Shown here: positions 1 to 6,047 of the stretch, in pieces
Layout of the letters: the number at the start of each line of letters is the position of its first letter
Position numbering within the stretch: the stretch's first letter is position 1
Source of the DNA: an uncultured Clostridium sp.
GTDB taxonomy: Bacteria > Bacillota > Clostridia > TANB77 > CAG-508
Length of the DNA: 15,632 nucleotides
Reading direction: 5' to 3'
Assembly (NCBI GenBank): GCA_946496115.1
Contig: CAMMFK010000034.1
Coordinates: forward strand, 1 to 15,632
Program-made: the position numbers and the translations under genes
The notes under the pieces: generated by a model
Seen by the model: the letters and a program-made list of their open reading frames with translations, nothing else
Told to the model about the DNA's origin: nothing
The model's database searches: none

Positions 1-353
1 TAATAAGTATAAAACATGATAAAAGAGCAACAAAGGAATCTAATGAAAAAGTTGATAAGAAAGATGATAAAAATGATGAAATTAAAGAAGTAAATGATTC
101 AAACATAAAAAATAGTAAAGTCATAGAAAACAAAGAAAATGGTGTAAAAGAAGAAAAAAATGAAATTACGGTAGAAATAAAAGCTCAAGAAAATATAGAA
201 AATGAACAAAAAGAAAATAAAAAAGAGGAAAATAAGGAAGAATATAATACTAAAGAAGAAAAAGAAGAAACTTCCAAAAATACAGCCAAAGTAACTTCAA
301 AACCTAAAAAAGGAAATAAAACCAAAGCAAAAAAGTCTAGTAAAAAGAAATAG
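1..353 (+). CDS. C-terminal tail of a cut-off protein, rich in Lys/Glu/Asn
   Basis: An open frame enters from the left edge (first whole codon at position 3) and ends at TAG 351-353, giving 116 visible residues. The tail is almost entirely Lys, Glu, Asn, Asp and Ile, with no hydrophobic segment and a poly-basic end (KKSSKKK). It looks like a disordered, highly charged cytoplasmic or wall-proximal extension rather than a folded domain. The stop lies 8 bases before the rodA start, so the two are very likely co-transcribed. In clostridia the gene before rodA is often a class B penicillin-binding protein (PBP2) or minE. A PBP2 with a charged tail would fit, but no catalytic part is in the window, so the identity is inference from context only. 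That a coding region exists here is well supported by the long open frame and the tight spacing. Confidence 0.7.
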   Translation, partial: ISIKHDKRATKESNEKVDKKDDKNDEIKEVNDSNIKNSKVIENKENGVKEEKNEITVEIKAQENIENEQKENKKEENKEEYNTKEEKEETSKNTAKVTSKPKKGNKTKAKKSSKKK

Positions 354-361
354 AGGAAATA

Positions 362-1468
362 ATGAAAAAGAGATTATCTAAGAATATAGAATGGTCAATT
401 TTAATTTGCACAGTCCTATTGATTGTAATAGGGCTAATTGCACTCTTTTCTGCTACACAAAATACAGAATATGATGAATTTAAAAAACAAATTTTATGGA
501 TTTGTATTAGTATACCATTTATTATTGCATTTACTCTAGTAGACTATGAAACAATTGCAAAAATATCGCCAATAATTTATGCAGTATTAATTATACTGCT
601 TATAGGAGTATTATTTACAGAACCTATTAATGGAGCAACGAGTTGGTATTCATTTGGATCGTTTACACTACAACCAGCAGAGTTTTCTAAAATATTTGTT
701 ATAATGGTATTAGCCTTAACAATGTCAAAAATGGTAGTAAAGAGTAAAAAAGAGATAAGTAGACCTACAAGGTTATTAATTTTACTATTAATTATTGGTG
801 CACCAGTACTATTAATAGTAAAACAACCAGATTATGGCACAGCAATGGCATTTTGTGTAGCTTTTATACTTATGTTGTTTGTTGCTGGAATAGATAAAAA
901 ATATATTATAGCTGGCTTTTTAGTAGTGGCTATAACGTTACCGCTTTTATACTTTTTTGTATTACCAGACCATGCAAAAAGAAGAATAGAAGTGTTTTTA
1001 AATCAAGATTTAGACCCTAGAGGTGCAGGATATAATTTGACTCAATCAAAGCTTGCAATAGGGGCTGGAGAACTTTTTGGAATGGGATTATTAAAAGGCA
1101 ATCAGACACAATTAGGATATTTAAGTCCTAAGACTACAGATTTCATATTTTCAGTTATAGGAGAAGAAATGGGATTTCTAGTTGCAACAACAATAGTTAT
1201 AGTATATGTTGTCCTGATTACAAAAGCAATGTATGTTGCAAAAACAGCAAAAGATAATCTAGGATCATTTATAGCAATGGGAATAGCAGGTATATTTTTA
1301 TTTCACATGACAGAAAATATAGGAATGACAATTGGTTTATTGCCTATAACTGGAGTACCATTACCATTTGTAAGCTATGGAGGAAGTTCACTATTAAGTA
1401 ATCTTATAATGATAGCAATTTTGTTAAATATTAGTGGCAGAAGACAAAAAGCAATTTTTATAGAATAA
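362..1468 (+). CDS. rodA: RodA/FtsW-type SEDS peptidoglycan glycosyltransferase
   Basis: A 368-residue polytopic membrane protein of the SEDS family, which polymerises lipid II into glycan strands together with a class B PBP. RodA is about this length. Visible motifs are KQPDYGTA (154-161), a GYN...QSKLAIGAGELFGMGLLKG stretch (223-246), TTDFIFSVIGEEMGF (258-272), in which D260 matches the essential extracellular-loop aspartate of the family, and NIGMTIGLLPITGVPLPFVSYGGSS (319-343). Hydrophobic segments run throughout, consistent with about ten membrane helices. The short loops and the NIGMTIGLLP/GVPLPFVSYGG wording favour RodA (elongation) over FtsW or SpoVE, but these paralogues are hard to separate by eye. 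The ATG at 362 is preceded by GAGG at 353-356 and lies just after the previous gene's stop, so it is probably part of an operon. dusB starts 19 bases downstream. Confidence 0.88.
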   Translation: MKKRLSKNIEWSILICTVLLIVIGLIALFSATQNTEYDEFKKQILWICISIPFIIAFTLVDYETIAKISPIIYAVLIILLIGVLFTEPINGATSWYSFGSFTLQPAEFSKIFVIMVLALTMSKMVVKSKKEISRPTRLLILLLIIGAPVLLIVKQPDYGTAMAFCVAFILMLFVAGIDKKYIIAGFLVVAITLPLLYFFVLPDHAKRRIEVFLNQDLDPRGAGYNLTQSKLAIGAGELFGMGLLKGNQTQLGYLSPKTTDFIFSVIGEEMGFLVATTIVIVYVVLITKAMYVAKTAKDNLGSFIAMGIAGIFLFHMTENIGMTIGLLPITGVPLPFVSYGGSSLLSNLIMIAILLNISGRRQKAIFIE

Positions 1469-1487
1469 ATAATTTTAGAAAAGTAAA

Positions 1488-2471
1488 ATGATTAAAATGT
1501 TAAAGAAATTAAAGATAGGAAATGTAGAATTACAAAACAATATAATACTAGCTCCAATGGCAGGTATAACAGACCTGCCTTTTCGAATTATATGTGAAAA
1601 GTACAATCCTGGGCTAGTTGTAACCGAAATGGTAAGTAGCAAAGCATTATACTACAATGATGAGAAAACAAAACAACTGTTAAAAACGGAAGGGGAAAAA
1701 CGACCTGTTTCTGTACAAATTTTTGGCAGTGATATAGACTCTATGGCATATGCAGCAAAATACGTTAGTAAAATAGCAGATATAGTAGACATTAATATGG
1801 GGTGTCCAGCACCAAAAGTTGTAAAAAATGGTGATGGGAGTAAATTGCTTTTAGATTTAGATAAAGTATATGAAATTGTAAAAATAGTTGTGAAGAACTC
1901 AGAAGTTCCAGTAACAGTGAAGATGAGAAAGGGTTGGGATAATGAGCACATTGTAGCCATAGAAGCTGCAAAAGCGGTTGAAAGAGCAGGTGCTTCAGCA
2001 GTCACAATTCATGGAAGAACAAGGAGTGAATATTATACAGGAAAAGCGGATTGGAACATAATAAAAAAAGTTAAAGAAAATGTTAGTATACCAGTAATAG
2101 GTAATGGAGATATAAAATCCCCAGAAGACGCAAAAAGAATTTTTGAGCAAACTAATTGTGATGGAATAATGATAGGGAGAGCCACACTTGGTAGGCCTTG
2201 GATATTGGAAATAATTAAATCATATTTGGAGAAAGGAACAGTACGAAAAATTGAAAAAAAAGAAATATTAGAAACAATATTAAAACATATAGAATTAGAA
2301 ATAAAAGAGAAGGGTGAGTATACAGGAATAAGAGAAATGAGAAAGCATATTTGCTATTATTTAAAAGGCTTGCCAGGAGCGTCAGCAGTTCGTGATAAAA
2401 TTAATCATTTGGAAAGCAAAGAAGAAGTAGAAAAAGAATTAGTTGATTATTTTTCATATATTATAATATAG
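1488..2471 (+). CDS. dusB: tRNA-dihydrouridine synthase, DusB-like
   Basis: An FMN-dependent enzyme that reduces uridine to dihydrouridine in the D-arm and other sites of tRNA. The 327 residues match the usual Dus length. A TIM-barrel flavin-binding start LAPMAGITDLPFR (21-33) is followed by QIFGSD (77-82) and the Dus signature DINMGCPAPKVVKNGDGS (101-118) with catalytic Cys106. Then come VTVKMRKGW (142-150, K145), TIHGRTR (173-179, H175), IGNGDI (204-209) and DGIMIGRATLGRPWI (225-239), which bind FMN phosphate. A helical C-terminal domain with a REMRKHICYYLKGLPGA stretch is the tRNA-binding part typical of DusB. All key residues are present. The start is uncertain: ATG 1488 and ATG 1497 (Met4) are both in frame, and the upstream AGAAAAG is a weak ribosome site. 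It follows rodA by 19 bases and is followed by a terminator-like hairpin. Confidence 0.93.
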   Translation: MIKMLKKLKIGNVELQNNIILAPMAGITDLPFRIICEKYNPGLVVTEMVSSKALYYNDEKTKQLLKTEGEKRPVSVQIFGSDIDSMAYAAKYVSKIADIVDINMGCPAPKVVKNGDGSKLLLDLDKVYEIVKIVVKNSEVPVTVKMRKGWDNEHIVAIEAAKAVERAGASAVTIHGRTRSEYYTGKADWNIIKKVKENVSIPVIGNGDIKSPEDAKRIFEQTNCDGIMIGRATLGRPWILEIIKSYLEKGTVRKIEKKEILETILKHIELEIKEKGEYTGIREMRKHICYYLKGLPGASAVRDKINHLESKEEVEKELVDYFSYIII

Positions 2472-2477
2472 GTGAAT

Positions 2478-2532
2478 AAAATAATATTGAATTACTAAAA
2501 TATTAAAAATGTAATTTCAATATTATTTTTTT
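2478..2532 (+). terminator. AT-only hairpin with T-run after dusB
   Basis: The left arm at 2478-2495 (starts AAAATAATATTG) is complementary to the right arm at 2511-2529 (GTAATTTCAATATTATTT), with one extra T in the right arm. The right arm runs directly into seven T residues (2526-2532). The geometry is that of an intrinsic terminator closing the rodA-dusB transcript, but the stem has almost no GC pairs, so it may be leaky. The Shine-Dalgarno of the next gene (GAAAGG, 2533-2538) begins right at the end of the T-run, so any read-through transcript would carry this hairpin just before the start codon. Confidence 0.5.
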
Positions 2533-2545
2533 GAAAGGCGAAAAT

Positions 2546-3157
2546 ATGGGAAAATGGTTTAAAATTATTGCTTTTATAATTCTTATAATTGTGCTCTTAT
2601 TAATTTGTAATTTTTTTATAAAAACTAATTATAAAACTCAGCAAAATGGAAATAATAAAAGTGTAAAAGAGATTGAAAAATATTTTCTAAATGTATCATC
2701 ATATAAAGCAAGAGTAAAAGTGAGTATTAAAAGTAATAAAAATTCAAATTTTTATGAGTTTGAACAAGAGGTAAAAGGACAAAGCTATAGTAGACAATAT
2801 ACTTTATCGCCAGATAGTTTAGCTGGTATGGAAATAATATATGAAAATGGAATAATAACTTTAAAAAATACAAAATATAATTTAAGTCAGATTTATAATA
2901 ATTATCCATATGTAGTTACAAATTCATTATTTCTTACTTCGTTCATAGAAGGTTATAGAAATTCTGAAACGAAAAGTGCAATTGAAATAGATGGTAAAAT
3001 ACAAATGAGTTATATATCAGAAATAAATAAGTATAATAATAAACAGATTCTCTACATAGATAAAAGCAGTTTAGAACCAACAAATTTGCAAATATTTGAT
3101 ATTAACAATGAAATAAAAGTAGACATAATATATAATGAGATAGAATTAAACATTTAG
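2546..3157 (+). CDS. Membrane-anchored GerS/LolA-like protein
   Basis: The protein is 203 residues from ATG 2546, which has GAAAGG (2533-2538) seven bases upstream. An in-frame TTG at 2531 is rejected because it precedes that ribosome site. After MGKWFK comes one hydrophobic helix (about 7-24, ending LLLICNFF). A Cys sits near the end of this helix, but Ile at -1 is a poor lipobox, so a simple transmembrane anchor is more likely than a lipoprotein. The rest is extracellular, beta-rich and rich in Asn, Ser and Tyr. It opens with IEKYFLNVSSYKARVKVSIKSNKNSNFYEFEQEVKG, the pattern of LolA/LolB-fold proteins such as the clostridial spore-germination protein GerS. The tail (KQILYIDKSSLEPTNLQIFDINNEIKVDIIYNEIEL) also fits that fold. 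mazF starts 41 bases downstream on the same strand. The family assignment is by pattern, with no signature residues, so it is only moderate; the germination role is inference. Confidence 0.6.
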   Translation: MGKWFKIIAFIILIIVLLLICNFFIKTNYKTQQNGNNKSVKEIEKYFLNVSSYKARVKVSIKSNKNSNFYEFEQEVKGQSYSRQYTLSPDSLAGMEIIYENGIITLKNTKYNLSQIYNNYPYVVTNSLFLTSFIEGYRNSETKSAIEIDGKIQMSYISEINKYNNKQILYIDKSSLEPTNLQIFDINNEIKVDIIYNEIELNI

Positions 3158-3198
3158 AAATATATAATCATCTCAATTTTATTATTGGGAGAGTAAAT

Positions 3199-3546
3199 AT
3201 GAATATAAAAAGAGGAGATATGTTTTATGCAGATTTAAGTCCAGTAGTAGGTTCAGAACAAGGAGGAATTAGACCTGTTATAATTATACAAAATGATTTG
3301 GGGAATAAACATAGTCCAACAGTAATTGCAGCAGCAATAACATCACAAATGGGAAAAACTAAACTTCCTACTCATATAGAGATAGGAACACAAAATGGCG
3401 ATTTAAAAGCTGATTCAGTCATTTTAGCCGAACAGGTAAGAACAATAGATAAAAGTAGATTAAAAGAGAAAATAGGACATATAGATGATAAAAACTTAAT
3501 GCATCAGATAAACAATGCTTTAGGCGTAAGTATTGGGCTAGAATAA
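3199..3546 (+). CDS. mazF: MazF/EndoA-type endoribonuclease (toxin)
   Basis: A 115-residue PemK/MazF-family sequence-specific mRNA interferase, close in length and wording to Bacillus subtilis EndoA (NdoA). KRGDMFYADLSPVVGSEQGGIRPVIIIQND (4-33) is the diagnostic N-terminus, followed by HSPTVIAAAITSQ (38-50), KLPTHIEI (55-62), DSVILAEQVRTIDKSRL (72-88) and a C-terminal helix. The residues matching the EndoA catalytic pair, Arg25 and Thr48, are both present at the same positions, so the enzyme should be active. A good ribosome site GGGAGAG (3187-3193) precedes ATG 3199. Normally an antitoxin gene (ndoAI/mazE) sits just upstream. Here the 41-base gap to the GerS/LolA-like gene holds no such gene and no antitoxin is seen anywhere in the window. 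The stop codon begins the left arm of the inverted repeat that follows. Confidence 0.93.
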   Translation: MNIKRGDMFYADLSPVVGSEQGGIRPVIIIQNDLGNKHSPTVIAAAITSQMGKTKLPTHIEIGTQNGDLKADSVILAEQVRTIDKSRLKEKIGHIDDKNLMHQINNALGVSIGLE

Positions 3547-3674
3547 AATTCACATTTAAAATTTTTTATAAAAGTTGCAATATATATTTTGAGCTTTTAG
3601 CGAGATGTAGCTTATAACAATGTCATATAACATATATATTGCAACTAGAAAGAAAAGAATTAATGTGAATTTTA
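3544..3674. repeat. Nested inverted repeats downstream of mazF
   Basis: Two perfect pairs of arms are nested. The outer pair is TAAAATTCACATT at 3544-3556 against AATGTGAATTTTA at 3662-3674. The inner pair is AGTTGCAATATATAT at 3573-3587 against ATATATATTGCAACT at 3632-3646. The segments between outer and inner arms are T-rich on one side and A-rich on the other and can partly pair. The central loop (3588-3631) contains TTTTAGCGAGATGTAGC. The outer arm begins at the mazF stop codon. On the plus strand the right arm is followed by TTTTG, so the structure could act as a terminator for mazF. Its length and two-level design also resemble a small non-autonomous mobile element. It shares a TTT-(T/C)-AGCGA motif and CAATATA/TATATTG arms with the larger element at 13669-13919. 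Confidence 0.7.
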
Positions 3675-3678
3675 TTTT

Positions 3679-3715
3679 TGTCGAAAAATGTCGGATAATG
3701 TCAATATTTGACGAA
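3679..3715 (+). promoter_or_regulatory. Array of four Spo0A-box-like heptamers, 10-bp period
   Basis: Four heptamers start at 3679 (TGTCGAA), 3689 (TGTCGGA), 3699 (TGTCAAT) and 3709 (TGACGAA), exactly 10 bp apart, or about one helical turn. The Spo0A box consensus is TGNCGAA. The first and last match at every position, the second differs at one and the third at two. Spo0A is known to bind tandem boxes spaced about 10 bp apart. The array ends 9 bases before the -35 of the promoter at 3725-3753, covering roughly -80 to -45 relative to the expected start, where Spo0A activates sigma-A promoters. The reading as a Spo0A operator is inference; the spacing and sequences are direct observation. Confidence 0.6.
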
Positions 3716-3724
3716 CGATTTTTC

Positions 3725-3753
3725 TTTACATTTAGGAAAATAAATAGTATAAT
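3725..3753 (+). promoter_or_regulatory. Sigma-A-type promoter of the adhesin operon
   Basis: A -35 TTTACA (3725-3730; five of six to TTGACA) and a perfect -10 TATAAT (3748-3753) are separated by exactly 17 bases. The expected start is about 3760. This gives a 5' leader of about 119 bases before the adhesin start at 3879. It is the best-formed promoter seen in the window. Confidence 0.75.
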
Positions 3754-3760
3754 AGACATA

Positions 3761-3861
3761 ATTAAATTATTCAATTTAATTTTTATCAAATAATTTAAGT
3801 CTTAAATTATTCACAATTAATCCCAATTTATTTATTAAGTAAAAGCTCGGGATGGCTTTTA
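3761..3861 (+). promoter_or_regulatory. Structured 5' leader of the adhesin operon
   Basis: Three hairpins follow the predicted transcription start. The first is ATTAAATT (3761-3768) against AATTTAAT (3773-3780), followed by a short T-run (3780-3784). The second is AATAATTTAAG (3789-3799) against CTTAAATTATT (3801-3811), a perfect 11-bp palindrome around a single T. The third is TAAAAGC (3840-3846) against GCTTTTA (3855-3861). The loop of the third contains GGGAT (3849-3853), complementary to ATCCC at 3820-3824, so a loop-to-upstream-strand (pseudoknot-like) pairing is possible. This structure ends 5 bases before the ribosome site AGAAGGAG (3867-3874), where folding could affect translation. 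I do not recognise a known riboswitch; the conserved c-di-GMP-I and c-di-GMP-II core sequences were not seen. Its function is unknown. Confidence 0.4.
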
Positions 3862-3878
3862 TTTATAGAAGGAGTTCT

Positions 3879-6047
3879 ATGAGAAAAAGAATTAAATTTT
3901 TTATTATATTCTTTTTATTTGTTTTAACATGCTATTTACATACAAAAAGCATGGCTGCTATGGATTGCCAATCAGTTTCAAATGATGATGTTATGTATGT
4001 GAATGCAACATTAACAGACTTCAACTTTGAAGAGTATAATGAATACCAAAGAGGAATGAATGCAAAAGAATACTATTCAAAATCATGGGAAGAAAGATAC
4101 GTAATAGATAAAAATGCAATGCTTTTTGGATCAATAGATGCAAAATGTGAAGGAGGTATGCAAAACGGTTATTTAAATGAAAATGTTTATGGTAGTTATT
4201 TTGGAGTATTGCAAGGATTAGCAAAAGACAAACTAGTAAATGGAAATTTATGCATAGTAGAGGATTATACTAATGGGACAAGTTTTTTTCCTACAGCTAG
4301 AACAAATCCTTACATATATAATGAAGTTCTTTCAAACTGGAAATTTCCCTTTATAAAAGAATCAAGTGGATATTATACATTCAATAGTGATAATTACCAT
4401 GTTTATAGAGACTATGATACTAAAACTTTTCAATTACATAAAGGAAAAAGAAATGGTTTTTTCCCATTTAACAATTGTGATGATAACACTTTTATGGCAA
4501 TGAATAGGAATTTAGCATTTTCAGCAAAAATAGAAATCCCATTTACTATGACATTAGATGGAAAAATAATAAATAAAGACACTAATGAAAAAGAAGATAT
4601 GATATTTAACTTTTCGGGTGATGATGACGTATGGGTTTATGTAGATGATAAACTAATTCTTGATTTAGGTGGTTGTCATAACAAAATGAGTGGCAGTATA
4701 AATTTTGCCAAAAATCAAGTTTACTATGAAAGAATATATCAAAGTGATCAAGATAATAATGAATTTGATGTATACAAAACTGCATTTAAAAATGGAATGC
4801 TTTCTAAAGGTGAACATACATTAAGTGTATTTTACATAGAAAGATCTGGAGGAGAAGCTAATTTAGCTATATCGTTTAACTTACAAAAAGGAAGTGTAGA
4901 AGCACAATATGTTGATAAAAATACAAATGAAATATTAAGTAAAGAAACTTATAATGGACCAACGGGAAAAACAGTAACAACTAATGCAAAAAATATTGAT
5001 GGATACACTTTAGTAAAGAAACCAGAGAATGAAAATTTTACAATAACAGCAAATACTCAGATAGTTAAGTATTACTATGCTAAAAATACAAAGGTTATTG
5101 CAAAATACATTGATGAAGTAACAAAAAATGAAATCTCTGACATGGTCGTTATAAATGGAAAATATGGAGACAAATATGAGAGTACTCAAAAAAATATTTC
5201 AGGCTATGACTTTACAAAAATAGAAGGCTATCCATCAGGAACAATGAAAGGAGAACCAATAAATATAATTTACTATTACAAGCATAAAGCCAAAATAATA
5301 GTTAATTATATAGATAAAAATAGTGGAAAGCTTTTGGATAAAGAAGAAGTATTCTTTCATGAAGGAGATATTTTTAGTCCAAAAATACGACTGTATGAAG
5401 AATATAAACTTATAGAAAGTCCACAAACAGAAAAAATTATCGTAAAAAGAGAAGATATCGAATTAAACTATTACTATGTATTGCTAAAATCCAATTTACA
5501 GATAGAAATGAATTTAGACAAAGCATATATTAATGGATACTATTATGGCTTAGACAATAAGGTAGAAAAAATAGAAACAGACATAATAGGAACTAACAAT
5601 GATGATTCCATAAAAATTTTTTACACAATAAAAGTAACTAATAATGGAGAAAAAATAGGAAACGGATACATAACATTTATAATACCAGAAGGATTTACTA
5701 TGCAAAATGTAAACTGGGTAATTGATAGTAATATAGCAAAATATAAAGTAACTGATTTAAATATAGGAGAAACCAGAGAATATCAAGTAGTAATTCAAAA
5801 AAGTAAAAAAATGAACACATCAGGAAATATAAAAGCTTTTGCTAGCATAGACTCAGATAAATTGCAAGAAATAACACTTGAAGATAATAAAGATATGAAC
5901 GAACTTTCAATTATGCCTAGAACAGGAGGAAAATCTATAAATGTAATTCCAATTATATTGATACTTACAGCAATAGCTATTCTAATAGCAATAAAAATAA
6001 AATGTAATAAGAGTAAAAGAAAGGAGCTTTATGAGAAAGAGAATTAA
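3879..6047 (+). CDS. Sortase-anchored surface protein: fibro-slime domain plus MucBP-like repeats (paralogue 1)
   Basis: The protein is 722 residues from ATG 3879, chosen because AGAAGGAG (3867-3874) precedes it and the protein then opens MRKRIK..., exactly as its paralogue does. The in-frame ATG at 3852 lies in the leader before that site. Residues 1-27 are a signal peptide ending near SMAA. Residues about 30-340 form a fibro-slime/PA14-like region with the signature FSGDDDVWVYVDDKLILDLGG (245-265), where the Asp run probably binds calcium. Three MucBP-like beta repeats follow (about 340-400, 404-467, 470-533), each ending in a YYY motif. A DUF11-like beta domain is at about 537-665. The end is a wall-sorting signal: MPRTG (679-683), a hydrophobic helix (686-706) and a basic tail. 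It is probably a wall-linked adhesin or matrix component. Cys30, 90, 200 and 266 are conserved in the paralogue. The last 17 bases overlap the next gene. No sortase is in the window. Confidence 0.88.
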   Translation: MRKRIKFFIIFFLFVLTCYLHTKSMAAMDCQSVSNDDVMYVNATLTDFNFEEYNEYQRGMNAKEYYSKSWEERYVIDKNAMLFGSIDAKCEGGMQNGYLNENVYGSYFGVLQGLAKDKLVNGNLCIVEDYTNGTSFFPTARTNPYIYNEVLSNWKFPFIKESSGYYTFNSDNYHVYRDYDTKTFQLHKGKRNGFFPFNNCDDNTFMAMNRNLAFSAKIEIPFTMTLDGKIINKDTNEKEDMIFNFSGDDDVWVYVDDKLILDLGGCHNKMSGSINFAKNQVYYERIYQSDQDNNEFDVYKTAFKNGMLSKGEHTLSVFYIERSGGEANLAISFNLQKGSVEAQYVDKNTNEILSKETYNGPTGKTVTTNAKNIDGYTLVKKPENENFTITANTQIVKYYYAKNTKVIAKYIDEVTKNEISDMVVINGKYGDKYESTQKNISGYDFTKIEGYPSGTMKGEPINIIYYYKHKAKIIVNYIDKNSGKLLDKEEVFFHEGDIFSPKIRLYEEYKLIESPQTEKIIVKREDIELNYYYVLLKSNLQIEMNLDKAYINGYYYGLDNKVEKIETDIIGTNNDDSIKIFYTIKVTNNGEKIGNGYITFIIPEGFTMQNVNWVIDSNIAKYKVTDLNIGETREYQVVIQKSKKMNTSGNIKAFASIDSDKLQEITLEDNKDMNELSIMPRTGGKSINVIPIILILTAIAILIAIKIKCNKSKRKELYEKEN

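Noticed and set aside
1652..2005. Minus-strand open frames opposite dusB, smc, murA and the adhesins
   Set aside because: They are Ser/Phe/Ile-rich mirror images of real A-rich genes, with no family features or ribosome sites.
2531..2545. A TTG start for the GerS/LolA-like gene
   Set aside because: The TTG overlaps the T-run and the ribosome site itself; ATG 2546 is correctly spaced from GAAAGG.
3852..3878. An upstream ATG for the first adhesin, adding nine residues
   Set aside because: It lies in the loop of the leader hairpin, before the strong AGAAGGAG site. ATG 3879 matches the start and spacing of the paralogue.
3760..3878. A c-di-GMP riboswitch upstream of the adhesins
   Set aside because: It was considered because such genes are often controlled this way, but the conserved c-di-GMP-I and c-di-GMP-II core sequences are not present.
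4917..5482. MucBP-like repeats as a CRISPR or simple DNA repeat
   Set aside because: The repetition is at protein level only; the DNA of the repeats is diverged, and it lies inside an intact reading frame.
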